Positions 1 through 8,499 are shown, counted from the first letter of the stretch. The stretch: 64,000 bases of DNA from Bacillota bacterium (GCA_023398575.1 JAEWSC010000011.1:1-64000), one strand, 5' to 3'. Program-made: numbers and translations. The notes: a model not told the origin generated them from the letters alone.

Positions 1-45
1 CACCTTAATGAGGTGTGTGTAGGCATGGGTCACAGGGCCATATAA
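1..45 (+). CDS. possible 3' end of an upstream gene (left-edge fragment)
   Basis: Frame 1 is open from the first base and ends at TAA 43-45, giving about 14 residues ending in GMGHRAI. It stops 20 bases before the cmk start, a spacing usual for the previous gene of an operon. Too little is present to name a family, and chance could explain so short an open frame. Confidence 0.25.
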   Translation, partial: HLNEVCVGMGHRAI

Positions 46-65
46 AGATACGGGAGAGAAAGAAA

Positions 66-746
66 ATGCCTTTGAATATCGCAATTGACGGACCTGTAGG
101 GGCCGGAAAATCCTCCATTGCCAGGGAGGTAGCCCGGCGTTTGAATATACTGCATCTGGACACCGGCGCTATGTACCGTGCGGTGGGATATTCCGCCCTT
201 TCGCGGAATATATCCCCTGAGAATGAAAAAGCGCTGGATGAATTATGCGAACAGATTGACATCACTGTAAAATATGTGAATGGCAGGCAGCAGACGCTGG
301 TGAACGGTTTGGATGTCAGCGGTCTGATCCGCACCCCGGAGGTGGGGATGGCAGCCTCAGCTGTATCCAGATTCCAAACGGTGAGAAAGCATATGGTTTC
401 CCTCCAGCGGTCGCTTGCAAAGCAAACCTCCATGGTGGTGGATGGCCGGGATATTGGCACCAATGTGCTACCTGATGCCGGCGTGAAGATTTTTTTGACT
501 GCCACGCCGGAAGAGCGTGCCCGCAGACGTCATTTAGAGTTGATCGATTCAGGCGCAAAGGATACCTATGAAGATGTCTTGCGGGATTTGCATAAGCGAG
601 ACCTGCAGGATTCAACCCGGCCAATTGATCCTCTCCGCCCGGCGGAAGATGCACTTCTATTGGATAGCACCGGCCTTGATATGCCTCAGGTAGTGGAGCG
701 CATTTTGGGTGCTGTGGAGGCCTGTTATGGAAAAACAGAAAAATAG
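66..746 (+). CDS. cmk: cytidylate kinase
   Basis: Phosphorylates CMP and dCMP with ATP in the cytoplasm (pyrimidine salvage and dCTP supply). 226 residues, the normal length. The P-loop GPVGAGKSS lies at residues 9-17, followed by the family motifs LDTGAMYRA (about 31-39) and VDGRDIGT (about 126) and the arginine-rich lid ARRRHLEL. I chose ATG 66 over the in-frame ATG at 15 because GGGAGA (52-57) sits just upstream and the protein then begins directly with the first beta strand before the P-loop. The end overlaps plsC by 20 bases, so the two are probably co-translated. The order cmk-plsC-ispH is common in Clostridia. Confidence 0.97.
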   Translation: MPLNIAIDGPVGAGKSSIAREVARRLNILHLDTGAMYRAVGYSALSRNISPENEKALDELCEQIDITVKYVNGRQQTLVNGLDVSGLIRTPEVGMAASAVSRFQTVRKHMVSLQRSLAKQTSMVVDGRDIGTNVLPDAGVKIFLTATPEERARRRHLELIDSGAKDTYEDVLRDLHKRDLQDSTRPIDPLRPAEDALLLDSTGLDMPQVVERILGAVEACYGKTEK

Positions 747-1365
747 CGGCTCTCTAAAAAAGCCTAAAACTTTGTTGTATAGTATCGCCAAAGTACTGGC
801 CTGGATACTTTTTCATACGGTATATCCGGTAACCGTTCATGGCAAAGAGCATCTTCGCTTAACTGGTCCGTGCATTTTGATCGCCAACCATTTAAGTGGT
901 CTGGATCCTATTTGCGTGGCTCATGCTGTAAGCGGAGAAGAGGTCACTTATCTAGCTAAGAAGGAAGTGATGCAAGGCCGCTTTTCTGGTTGGCTATTGC
1001 GTACGCTGCATGCCATACCGGTAGACAGACACAATTTTGACATGGCCGCCATGCGAGCCTGCATGCAGACCTTGAAGGAAGGAAGAGTGCTTGGCATTTT
1101 CCCGGAAGGCACCAGATATAAAAAAGGTAATATGGAAGAACTGGAAGCAGGTGTAGCGATATTAGCCCTGCGAAGCCAAGTGCCGGTGGTGCCAGTGTAT
1201 ATCCATGGCAAGTTAAAGCCCTTCCGCCGCGTTCATTGCTATGCCGATGCGCCTATTCCTATGGAAGATTTGCGTGAAATGGGCGTAGGCCGCGATTCCA
1301 GCGATGAGCTGCTCAAAAGGATTGCGGCGTTGTATGCACAGCTCGAAAAGCGTGCCGATGGATGA
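727..1365 (+). CDS. plsC: 1-acyl-sn-glycerol-3-phosphate acyltransferase
   Basis: Acylates lysophosphatidic acid to phosphatidic acid at the inner face of the membrane. 212 residues. The catalytic HX4D motif is NHLSGLD with His55 and Asp60; the glycerol-phosphate binding motif FPEGTR is at 125-130. Residues about 18-36 form a hydrophobic membrane-associated segment. The start at ATG 727 is preceded by GTGGAGG (714-720) and lies inside the end of cmk; the in-frame ATG at 709 has no such site. Family assignment is firm; acyl donor (acyl-ACP, acyl-phosphate or acyl-CoA) cannot be read from sequence. Confidence 0.94.
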   Translation: MEKQKNSGSLKKPKTLLYSIAKVLAWILFHTVYPVTVHGKEHLRLTGPCILIANHLSGLDPICVAHAVSGEEVTYLAKKEVMQGRFSGWLLRTLHAIPVDRHNFDMAAMRACMQTLKEGRVLGIFPEGTRYKKGNMEELEAGVAILALRSQVPVVPVYIHGKLKPFRRVHCYADAPIPMEDLREMGVGRDSSDELLKRIAALYAQLEKRADG

Positions 1366-1469
1366 TTTTTCACAAAAATTACTGGAAAAAATTTTTTACA
1401 TTTTAGAAGGAAAATAACTTCCTCAAGCGAATCTTATAACATTAGTGTTTTTTGCGGAAAGGATGGAAT

Positions 1470-3461
1470 ATGCCGCTTGAAATCACAGCCCACGCCGGTT
1501 TTTGCATGGGGGTTAGTCGTGCGGTAAAATCTGCGCTGAATTCGGCAGGGGCGGGTAAGCAATTGTGTACGCTGGGCGAGTTGATTCATAACCCGCAGGT
1601 TGTGGAAATACTGAAAGAAAAAGGTGTTCCCTCGATCGAAAGTATCTCCGAAGCTGACGGTCGCACAGTTCTTATCCGAAGCCATGGTGTCACACCAAAG
1701 ACGATTCAAACCCTTCGGGAAACAGGCAGCGATATTATCGACTGTACTTGTCCCTTTGTGGATAAATTGCACCATGCAGTTTCTGCATACTCTGCCGAAG
1801 GCAAACCGGTCATACTGGTTGGACAGCCCGATCATCCTGAGGTTTCGGGAACAGCCGGGTGGTGCAATGGACCGGTATTTATACTGAAAGATGAGATGGC
1901 GGTAGAAACACTGCCACCGATGGACGAGGCTCTGGCAGTGGTGCAGACCACTTTCCCGCCTGAAAAGTGGGAAGCAATCACAGAACTTCTTCGAAAGCGG
2001 ATACCTGGGATTACGGTGAAGGATACCATATGCCCCGAAACCAGGCATAGGCAAAAGGAAGCCAGGGAATTGGCTACAAGGGCAGATGCAATGATCGTGG
2101 TTGGCGGGCCGAATAGCGCCAACACGAAAAAACTCTTTGAAACCTGCAAGGAGTTATGCCCAAGAACCATTTTGGTAGAGCGTGCGGCGGATATACCGCC
2201 GGGCTTTGCAGATATCCATTCAGATCTTATCGGAATAACCGCTGGCGCGTCTACGCCGGATTGGTCACTTAAGGAGGTTGTCACCCGCATGATCGACAAG
2301 GAACAACAGGATCAGATGTTTCCCGCGGAAGAAGAATCCAAACACAACTTCATGGCGGATGTGGAGGCAACTCTGGTCAAAATCAAACCCGGCCAGACTG
2401 TTACCGGAACCGTCGTGCAAATCACCGAAGACGAGATTTGCGTCAACATCGGCTATAAGTCCGATGGCTTGATCAAGCGCTCCGACATGGTTGGCGATGG
2501 CATTGAGCTTGGCCAAGAAATCGAAGTGGAAGTCGTCAAGGTCAACGATGGCGAGGGCAACGTAATTCTCTCCCAACGCAACATCGTCAACCGCAAGGCC
2601 TGGGACGCGCTGATGGTGAAGTTTGATGCGGGTGAATACGTGGACGGCGTTGGCAAGGAAGCCGTAAAAGGCGGCCTGATTGCAGACGTTGAGGGGATTC
2701 GCGCCTTTGTTCCTGCTTCCCAGCTATCTCAGCGGTATGTGGAAAAGATTTCTGAGTTTGTGGGCAAGCCCGTCAAACTGAAAATCATTGAAGTGGACAA
2801 GCAGAAAAAACGTATTGTTGCCAGCCGTAAGGCTTATCTGCAGGAAGAAAGCGCCAGCAAAAAGCAGGGTGCCTGGGATAAGCTGGTGGAGGGCGAAGTC
2901 GTTACCGGTATCGTTCGCAGGCTCACCGACTTCGGTGCCTTTGTGGATGTGGGCGGCGTAGATGGCCTGATTCATGTGACTGACCTTAGTTGGGGCCGCA
3001 TTAAGCATCCCTCTGAAGTCGTTTCCGCCAATCAGGAAGTGCAGGTTAAAATCCTGTCTTTAGACCGTGAGCGCGAGCGCATTCAGTTGGGTTACAAGCA
3101 ACTGCAGCCCAAGCCCTGGGACGTGGTGGAAGAAAAGTACGCCATCGGCTCCGTGGTGGAAGGCAAGGTGGTCCGTATTACTGCATTCGGCGCTTTTGTG
3201 GAGTTGGAGCCCGGCCTGGATGGTTTGGTACATATTTCCCAGTGCGCTCTGACCCGCGTTCAAAAGGTTGAGGATGCCGTGAAGGTAGGTCAGGTGGTAC
3301 GCGTGAAGGTCTTGAAGGTTGAGCCCGCCGAAAAGCGCATTAGCTTGAGCATTCGCGAAGTACTGGAAGATGAAGCTTTCAACTACAGTCAGGAAATTCC
3401 CGGCGAAGGTGAATTTGAAGCTCATCAAGAGGATGCTGGCCAAGAACCCACAGCGGAATAA
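1470..3461 (+). CDS. ispH: IspH-ribosomal protein S1 fusion (HMBPP reductase / S1 repeats)
   Basis: 663 residues in two parts. Residues 1-280 are 4-hydroxy-3-methylbut-2-enyl diphosphate reductase, last step of the MEP isoprenoid pathway: 4Fe-4S cysteines at Cys12 (GFCMGV), Cys94 (CTCPFV) and Cys188 (TICPE), substrate histidines His40, His72 and His122, and the GGPNSANT loop at 212-219. Residues about 300-640 hold four S1 RNA-binding repeats, seen in the recurring pattern G-x-V-x-x-(F/I)-G-A-F-V-(D/E) and HxS/HVTDLS. The fusion is known in Clostridia and is usually annotated ispH-rpsA. ATG 1470 follows GGAAAGGA (1456-1463); a TTG 18 bases upstream is less likely. A strong terminator follows at 3475. 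Confidence 0.96.
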   Translation: MPLEITAHAGFCMGVSRAVKSALNSAGAGKQLCTLGELIHNPQVVEILKEKGVPSIESISEADGRTVLIRSHGVTPKTIQTLRETGSDIIDCTCPFVDKLHHAVSAYSAEGKPVILVGQPDHPEVSGTAGWCNGPVFILKDEMAVETLPPMDEALAVVQTTFPPEKWEAITELLRKRIPGITVKDTICPETRHRQKEARELATRADAMIVVGGPNSANTKKLFETCKELCPRTILVERAADIPPGFADIHSDLIGITAGASTPDWSLKEVVTRMIDKEQQDQMFPAEEESKHNFMADVEATLVKIKPGQTVTGTVVQITEDEICVNIGYKSDGLIKRSDMVGDGIELGQEIEVEVVKVNDGEGNVILSQRNIVNRKAWDALMVKFDAGEYVDGVGKEAVKGGLIADVEGIRAFVPASQLSQRYVEKISEFVGKPVKLKIIEVDKQKKRIVASRKAYLQEESASKKQGAWDKLVEGEVVTGIVRRLTDFGAFVDVGGVDGLIHVTDLSWGRIKHPSEVVSANQEVQVKILSLDRERERIQLGYKQLQPKPWDVVEEKYAIGSVVEGKVVRITAFGAFVELEPGLDGLVHISQCALTRVQKVEDAVKVGQVVRVKVLKVEPAEKRISLSIREVLEDEAFNYSQEIPGEGEFEAHQEDAGQEPTAE

Positions 3462-3474
3462 GCTGTGAGCATAT

Positions 3475-3534
3475 AAGCTGTATTCATGGTATATGGCATC
3501 AATTTGCCGTACCATGGGTGCAGCTTCTTTTTTT
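3475..3534 (+). terminator. intrinsic terminator after ispH-rpsA
   Basis: Nested inverted repeats: AAGCTG (3475-3480) with CAGCTT (3521-3526), CATGGTA with TACCATG, and GGCA with TGCC around a small loop, followed by CTTTTTTT (3527-3534). The ATG at 3486 lies inside the stem, which argues against its use as the start of the next gene. Confidence 0.85.
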
Positions 3535-3554
3535 CTAGAATCAAGGGCTTGAAG

Positions 3555-4205
3555 GTGTTAGTATTGGGGCGTTGCGTGATTATTCCAGCTTGGGCTCCGG
3601 ATGGGATACGGGATGTGGTTGCTATACGGCCGGATGATTTTGTTCTGTGCGCAGACGGCGGCTTTGCGCTGGCCTTGAGAGAGAATATCATCCCAAATGC
3701 GGTTATTGGCGATTTTGATTCTCTAGGAAAAGTACCAGGCGATTTTCCGGAAAGCTGCAAAGTTATTCAGGCTGCTCCGGAAAAGAATGAAACGGATACC
3801 TTCTTATGTCTATCATATGGGATGCAGGCAGGTTTTCACTCGTTTATGGTTGCCGGCGGTATGGGCGGGAGGATTGACCATACGCTTGCTAATTTGCAGC
3901 TTTTGGCATATGCCGCAAATCATGGGCTGGATATGTGGATGGCGGACGCGAATAATCGAGTGACTGCTATGTGCCCCGGCGAAAAGCGTATAAAGCGGAT
4001 TTTGGGCTGGAAGCTTTCTGTGCTCGCACATGAAAAAGCATGCAAAGGCGTTACTCTAGAAAATGTTAAATATCCTTTGCGGAATGCGGTGCTGACAAAT
4101 GAGTTCCCCCTTGGAATCAGTAATGAGTTTGCCGGACCAGAAGCAATTATCACCCTAGAGGATGGTTTGCTGCTGTTATTTGTCACCCGTGATGCTGTAA
4201 GTTAG
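3555..4205 (+). CDS. thiamine pyrophosphokinase
   Basis: Transfers pyrophosphate from ATP to thiamine, giving the cofactor TPP (used by transketolase, also in this window). 216 residues. Family motifs: CADGG (start of the catalytic domain), GDFDSLG, the ENETDTFLCL segment and GGRIDHTLANLQLL. The C-terminal small domain with the GISNEF motif of the thiamine-binding domain is complete. An ATG at 3486 would add 23 unrelated residues and lies in the preceding terminator; GTG 3555 has AAGGG (3543-3547) seven bases upstream and gives the usual N-terminus, so I use it. No TPP riboswitch is visible. Confidence 0.9.
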   Translation: MLVLGRCVIIPAWAPDGIRDVVAIRPDDFVLCADGGFALALRENIIPNAVIGDFDSLGKVPGDFPESCKVIQAAPEKNETDTFLCLSYGMQAGFHSFMVAGGMGGRIDHTLANLQLLAYAANHGLDMWMADANNRVTAMCPGEKRIKRILGWKLSVLAHEKACKGVTLENVKYPLRNAVLTNEFPLGISNEFAGPEAIITLEDGLLLLFVTRDAVS

Positions 4206-4254
4206 GTGTTTTTCGATGTTATGCTGGTATTGCAAACAGTAGTTGACAATTCTA

Positions 4255-4283
4255 TTGCTGATATGCACTTTTTCTGATAAAAT
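4255..4283 (+). promoter_or_regulatory. possible extended -10 promoter for purC
   Basis: TTGCTG (4255-4260), 17-base spacer, TAAAAT (4278-4283) with TG one base upstream (4275-4276). A nearby TTGACA at 4243 has no -10 at proper spacing. Moderate match only. Confidence 0.4.
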
Positions 4284-4333
4284 AAATATCTGTACTTTTA
4301 TCATTTTCGGCAGGGCGCAAAGGAGCATCATGC

Positions 4334-5044
4334 ATGAAAATTGGCGCATTGGTTCGGGAAGGCAAGGGCAAGAAAATTTTTGAGACTGATGATCAAAGTC
4401 TTCTTGTGGTATGTTTTAAGGATGAGACAATGGCTTTTCATGGTCTCAAACGTGGAAGAATCGTTGGCAAGGGTGAAATCAATAACGAGATATGCTGTCA
4501 TCTTTTTTCTCTGCTGACAGCACAGGGTATACCAAATCATTTTGTCAGCAAGTTGGATGCAAGGCAGTCATTGGTCAAACGGGTAGAGATTGTACCGGTT
4601 AATGTCAAGGTGCGCAACATTGTTGCCGGCAGCTTGGCTAAGCGTACTGGCTATGCGGAGGGAACTAGGCTGAAAAGCACAGTGCTCGAATGCAATCTAA
4701 AAGACGATGAATTGGAATACCCTTTAATCAACGAAACCCATATCAGGGCTATGGGGCTGTGTACGGACGAAGAACTCGCCCAAATGTATCAAATGGCACT
4801 GAAAATCAATGAGATATTGACAGCCTACCTGAAGGATATAAATATTGAGCTGATCGATTTTAAACTGGAATTTGGCCGCTTTCAGGGAAAGATTATATTG
4901 GCAGACGAAATATCTCCGGATACATGCCGCTTCTGGGATGCCAATACCCATGAGCCGTTGGATTTGGACCGTTTCCGCCGCGATCTTGGTAATGTAGAGC
5001 AGGGGTATCAGGAGGTTTTGAACCGCCTAATGGGCGTTGGTTGA
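4334..5044 (+). CDS. purC: phosphoribosylaminoimidazole-succinocarboxamide synthase
   Basis: Joins CAIR and aspartate with ATP to give SAICAR in purine synthesis. 236 residues, normal for the single-domain bacterial enzyme. The N-terminal ATP-grasp-like segment reads GKGKKIFETDD; the family signatures LIDFKLEFGR and ADEISPDTCRFWD are intact. AAGGAG (4319-4324) precedes ATG 4334. It stands alone, without other pur genes beside it, with its own likely promoter and a terminator right behind it; so regulation is probably separate from the main purine operon. No purine riboswitch is visible in the 128-base leader. Confidence 0.96.
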   Translation: MKIGALVREGKGKKIFETDDQSLLVVCFKDETMAFHGLKRGRIVGKGEINNEICCHLFSLLTAQGIPNHFVSKLDARQSLVKRVEIVPVNVKVRNIVAGSLAKRTGYAEGTRLKSTVLECNLKDDELEYPLINETHIRAMGLCTDEELAQMYQMALKINEILTAYLKDINIELIDFKLEFGRFQGKIILADEISPDTCRFWDANTHEPLDLDRFRRDLGNVEQGYQEVLNRLMGVG

Positions 5045-5069
5045 TAAAGTTTCGTAAAACTGTGGTTTT

Positions 5070-5111
5070 GGGCGGCTGGAAAGTAGATTTCCATTGATAC
5101 CGCCCTTTTTT
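5070..5111 (+). terminator. intrinsic terminator after purC
   Basis: Outer stem GGGCGG (5070-5075) with CCGCCC (5100-5105), inner stem TGGAAA with TTTCCA, then six T (5106-5111). Confidence 0.88.
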
Positions 5112-5158
5112 CATGGTATGCTTTAGTGGATCATTCATAGGATAAGTGGGGAATCGTT

Positions 5159-6103
5159 GTGAAACGTATATTATCAATTTTGTTTGCGTTGTTGATGCTT
5201 TTGCCCCTTTATGGATCTTTAGCGGAGGATGGTAGCTTTCCAACCTTAAACACCGCAGGTTTTCTGGCGGATGGTGAGTTTGTGTATCAAAATGAGGAGG
5301 AAGGCATATGGAGGTATGCGTCCTCTGTTTTGAAGGTTGAGATATATCGTGTATACGATAAAGGGTTGAACCAGACATGGTATGAGGCAGAGATATGGAG
5401 CCGGGACGGCGAAATCTTCCGCTGTATCCCTAATGATGCGAAAGATCGTATTAACAGCGGTGACTGGCCGGCAAGCATTGCAAAGAAAAACGGCACAGTG
5501 TTTGCTATTAACAGTGACTTTTCTCATTTGCGACTGCAGCAAAAAGGCCGGTCCGGTATTTTGGTGCGCAGCGGGGAAGTAATTGGTACAAGGACTTTCA
5601 CGCATAATAAAGGCAACTTTCCAAACTTGGATAATATGGCTTTGTTCCCGGATGGTAGGATGGAGGTCTACGCTTCCGATGCGTATACCGCTCAGGAGTA
5701 CTTAGATATGGAAGCGGTGGATGTGCTGGCCTTTGGTCCATACTTGATAAAAGATGGCCAGTTGAATGATACAGCCCTCAAGAAGTACGGCAAGAGCAGT
5801 GCGCCGCGCACAGCCATTGGCATGGTGGAACCTGGTCATTACTTTGCTATGATGCTGGAGGGCCGCCATAGTAAAAGCAAAGGTGCAGGAATCTCTTTTT
5901 TGGCGGAGCGGCTTATGGAAAAAGGTTGTGCAACCGGCTTTAATCTGGATGGCGGACAGACAGCTACCATGGTCTTTATGGGAGAGCAAATCATTCATTT
6001 GGGAAAGAGCTCAGGAAGCAATGCCAGCGCGAGGCGTGCCGCAGAGATACTTGGCATAGGTACATCTGAGCAGGTTCCTGAGTATAAAAGCAAGAGTGAC
6101 TGA
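5159..6103 (+). CDS. secreted phosphodiester glycosidase family protein (NAGPA/DUF2233)
   Basis: 314 residues with a clear signal peptide (MKR, hydrophobic core to residue about 20, cleavage near SLA-ED). The rest matches the phosphodiester glycosidase family, named after mammalian GlcNAc-1-phosphodiester alpha-N-acetylglucosaminidase: FAINSDFSH, the SAPRTAIG segment and the conserved NLDGGQTATMVF motif near the C-terminus. The likely role is hydrolysis of a sugar-phosphate diester outside the cell, for example in the wall or spore envelope; the true substrate is not known. GTG 5159 gives the signal peptide and has AAGTGGGG upstream. The gene is bounded by terminators on both sides, so it is monocistronic. 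Confidence 0.85.
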   Translation: MKRILSILFALLMLLPLYGSLAEDGSFPTLNTAGFLADGEFVYQNEEEGIWRYASSVLKVEIYRVYDKGLNQTWYEAEIWSRDGEIFRCIPNDAKDRINSGDWPASIAKKNGTVFAINSDFSHLRLQQKGRSGILVRSGEVIGTRTFTHNKGNFPNLDNMALFPDGRMEVYASDAYTAQEYLDMEAVDVLAFGPYLIKDGQLNDTALKKYGKSSAPRTAIGMVEPGHYFAMMLEGRHSKSKGAGISFLAERLMEKGCATGFNLDGGQTATMVFMGEQIIHLGKSSGSNASARRAAEILGIGTSEQVPEYKSKSD

Positions 6104-6112
6104 TAGTAGAAA

Positions 6113-6136
6113 GACCGCCGGCAAAAACCGACGGTC
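6113..6136. terminator. bidirectional terminator between convergent genes
   Basis: GACCGCCGG (6113-6121) pairs with CCGACGGTC (6128-6136), one mismatch, six-base loop; a T-rich tract follows on the plus strand. It separates the glycosidase gene from the collagen-like gene on the minus strand. Confidence 0.7.
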
Positions 6137-6145
6137 TACTCATTT

Positions 6146-7348
6146 TTATGGGAATATCTGCATGATTACCATGTTTGCTTGAACATCCGTGCTCGCCAGT
6201 GAAACAGTTGCACCAGTGGCATTGACCAGTGTGATGACTGCAGGAACGGTAGTAACGGTGATAAACGCGCTTCCGTTTATCTGCCCTGTAACTGTTGGCG
6301 CATTGCCTATGATAGCGCCAGCACCATCGATCTCTATTGCAAAAGCCACATTGAGCGGACCTTCTGTGCCATCGACGGCAACCCACCAAGAAACAAAATA
6401 GTTGCCTGAAGCAGTGACTGTAAATTCACCGGTTGTTCCATCATAGGTGATGCTGGGGGTTTGGTCGTTGAGGATAGTATCAAAAATTACATTATCCCCA
6501 TCGTCTATTGTGGAACTCGGAGAGGCTAAGAGTTGTGTTTGAATGCCCAGCAGAACGCTGCCAGGTCCAGTAGGCCCTGTCGCGCCTGTCGCACCGGTGG
6601 CACCGGTGGCTCCGGTGGGGCCGGTAGCGCCCGTTGCGCCGGAAGGTCCAGTGGCACCCGTAGCGCCTGTCGCTCCTGTAGGGCCTGTAGCGCCGGTTGA
6701 TCCAGTCGCCCCAGTGGGTCCTGTAGCGCCGGTTGAACCTGTTGGCCCAGTGGCGCCGGTTGCGCCTGTTGCACCAGTGGCACCAGTTGCGCCGGTTAAG
6801 CCGTTAGCACCGGTAGGTCCGGTAGGTCCCGTAGGCCCTGTGGGTCCGGTGGGCCCGGTGGGGCCAGCCACGCCTGTTGCACCTGTTGCGCCTGCAGGTC
6901 CGGTGGGTCCAGTGGGTCCGGTGGGTCCAGTGGGTCCGGTTGCGCCGCTAGGTCCGGTAGGTCCGGTAGGCCCAGTAGCACCGGCTGGTCCTGTTGGCCC
7001 AGTGGGACCAGTTGGGCCGGTTGCGCCAGTTCCGGCCGGGCCAGTCGCTCCAGTAGCGCCTGTGGCACCAGTAGCACCTGTTGCGCCGGTCGCACCTGTG
7101 GCACCAGTCGCTCCTCTACAGCCCATGGGACCCGGAGGGCCTGGAGGGCCTGGAGGGCCTGGAGGACAGGGTGGAGGCGGGCACGGTGGGTATGGCGGAC
7201 AAGGTGGATAGGGTGGCCTGGGGGGGCACGGCATTACGGGTTGTATATCAGGCACCGGGCAGGGAGGCGGGTAGCCGATCTGACGGCCTTGGCCGTAGCC
7301 TCCCGGTCCAACACCCTGGGGTGTATAATGATAATTGGGATATCTCAT
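6146..7348 (-). CDS. collagen-like exosporium protein, BclA type
   Basis: 400 residues. Residues 1-62 are Pro/Gly/Tyr/Cys-rich (repeated PPC and PYPP units). About 66 Gly-X-Y triplets follow (residues about 63-262), mostly GPTG/GATG with threonine at Y, the O-glycosylation site in Bacillus and Clostridioides BclA proteins. The last 138 residues form a beta-rich domain (SITYDGTTGEFTV, GNYFVSWWVAVDG, LVNATGATVSL) like the trimerising BclA C-terminal domain. ATG 7348 is preceded by GAGGAT; a TTG two codons upstream is unlikely. A sigma-K-like promoter lies upstream. Likely a glycosylated filament on the spore surface. Triplet number may vary between strains through slippage. Confidence 0.92.
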   Translation of the reverse strand: MRYPNYHYTPQGVGPGGYGQGRQIGYPPPCPVPDIQPVMPCPPRPPYPPCPPYPPCPPPPCPPGPPGPPGPPGPMGCRGATGATGATGATGATGATGATGATGPAGTGATGPTGPTGPTGPAGATGPTGPTGPSGATGPTGPTGPTGPTGPAGATGATGVAGPTGPTGPTGPTGPTGPTGANGLTGATGATGATGATGATGPTGSTGATGPTGATGSTGATGPTGATGATGATGPSGATGATGPTGATGATGATGATGPTGPGSVLLGIQTQLLASPSSTIDDGDNVIFDTILNDQTPSITYDGTTGEFTVTASGNYFVSWWVAVDGTEGPLNVAFAIEIDGAGAIIGNAPTVTGQINGSAFITVTTVPAVITLVNATGATVSLASTDVQANMVIMQIFP

Positions 7349-7397
7349 ATACAATCCTCATTCTTCTGCGAAATTTGGATGAAATCCATCCAATGAC

Positions 7398-7426
7398 CAC
7401 AATATGCGGACAAGAATACAAGTGTT
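7398..7426 (-). promoter_or_regulatory. putative sigma-K promoter of the BclA-type gene
   Basis: On the minus strand AC (7425-7424), 17 bases, CATATTGTG (7406-7398). This matches the Bacillus sigma-K consensus AC-N17-CATANNNTA except for the last A. Position, about 50 bases before the start, fits. Late mother-cell expression is what an exosporium gene would need. Confidence 0.4.
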
Positions 7427-7535
7427 ACCACGCGTAGGAGACAGTGACCTTTATACGCGCATGGGGTTGGATGCTAAATCCTGATCGAATTGCTGTATTA
7501 AGATAAAGGAATTTGTGAAAATGGCAGGATACGGC

Positions 7536-7564
7536 TTTTCATGCTGGCTAGGCTGTGATATAAT
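7536..7564 (+). promoter_or_regulatory. sigma-A promoter of the yicC-remA-gmk-rpoZ-coaBC operon
   Basis: TTTTCA (7536-7541), 17-base spacer, TATAAT (7559-7564), with an extended TGA just upstream of the -10. It lies 34 bases before the yicC start. Confidence 0.55.
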
Positions 7565-7597
7565 AATATACTTGAAGAAGCCATCGGAGGACATTTG

Positions 7598-8470
7598 ATG
7601 CGCAGCATGACAGGATACGGCCGTAGGCAGTTGCAGGTGGAAGGCCGTGAGATGACGGTAGAAGTCAAAACGGTAAATCACCGCTTTTTGGACATCGGCT
7701 TTCGTATGCCGCGTAATTTAAGCTTTCTGGAAGAGCCGGTGCGCACGCTGCTCTCTGAGACCTTAAAGCGCGGCCATGCCGATGTTTTTTTAAGCTATCG
7801 CAACAACAGGGAAGATGCCAGAGAGGTCGCGGTTGACGAGCCGCTTTTGCTTTTGTACAGTCAGGTACTGGAGCGAATGGAGACTTTGGCAAAAGCTCCA
7901 AATGATATCGCTCTATCCCATTATATGACGCTGCCCGATATCCTGCGCGTCACAGAACGGGAAGAAGACAGAGAGGCCGTAACATCACTTCTTCGGCAAA
8001 CAATTAGCTTGGTCCTTTTGGATGTGGTGGCCATGCGGGAAAAGGAAGGCCAAGCCCTAGGCGCTGATCTGGATTTCCATTTGGGTCAGCTGGAGCAACT
8101 GGCGGCGAAGATATCTGAAAAGGCCCCCCATGTAGCACAGCTATACAGGGAGAGGCTGGAGCAGCGGCTTAACGAGGTATCCATCACGCCGGTCGAGCCA
8201 CAGCGCTTAGCACAGGAGGTTGCCTTATTCGCGGACCGATGTGCCATTGATGAAGAGCTTTCCAGGTTATCCTCACATATCGCTCAAATGCGCAGTTGCA
8301 TACAAAATGACGGTGAGGCAGGGCGTAAGCTGGATTTCCTTGTACAAGAATTGAACAGGGAAGTAAACACCATCGGTTCCAAGGCCTCCGATGTGGAGAT
8401 TACTGGGTGGGTGGTCGCGGCGAAGTGTGAAATTGAAAAATTGCGGGAGCAGGTTCAAAATATCGAGTGA
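7598..8470 (+). CDS. yicC: YicC family endoribonuclease
   Basis: 290 residues. Begins MRSMTGYG, the invariant YicC/YloC N-terminus, and ends with the ELNREVNTIGSKASD and KCEIEKLREQVQNIE segment typical of the DUF1732 C-terminal domain. YicC proteins are reported as metal-dependent RNA nucleases that act on structured RNA. CGGAGG (7585-7590) places the start at ATG 7598 rather than the TTG before it. First gene of a conserved Firmicutes cluster (yicC-remA-gmk-rpoZ-coaBC) in which remA begins about 30 bases after the stop. Confidence 0.95.
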   Translation: MRSMTGYGRRQLQVEGREMTVEVKTVNHRFLDIGFRMPRNLSFLEEPVRTLLSETLKRGHADVFLSYRNNREDAREVAVDEPLLLLYSQVLERMETLAKAPNDIALSHYMTLPDILRVTEREEDREAVTSLLRQTISLVLLDVVAMREKEGQALGADLDFHLGQLEQLAAKISEKAPHVAQLYRERLEQRLNEVSITPVEPQRLAQEVALFADRCAIDEELSRLSSHIAQMRSCIQNDGEAGRKLDFLVQELNREVNTIGSKASDVEITGWVVAAKCEIEKLREQVQNIE

Positions 8471-8499
8471 CGGGCACTGGCTCGGAAATGAGGGGCAGC

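Noticed and set aside
4243..4248. TTGACA upstream of purC
   Set aside because: No acceptable -10 lies 16-18 bases downstream; the extended -10 at 4278 pairs better with TTGCTG.
5136..5144. CATAGGATA, a full sigma-K -10, upstream of the phosphodiester glycosidase gene
   Set aside because: No AC at N17, and the transcript would start at about 5151, cutting off the ribosome binding site of GTG 5159.
6543..7211. 222-codon Ala/Pro/Val repeat frame on the plus strand, and other frames in the same stretch
   Set aside because: Mirror of the Gly-X-Y repeat DNA of the collagen-like gene. The minus-strand frame alone has a start site, promoter and end domain.
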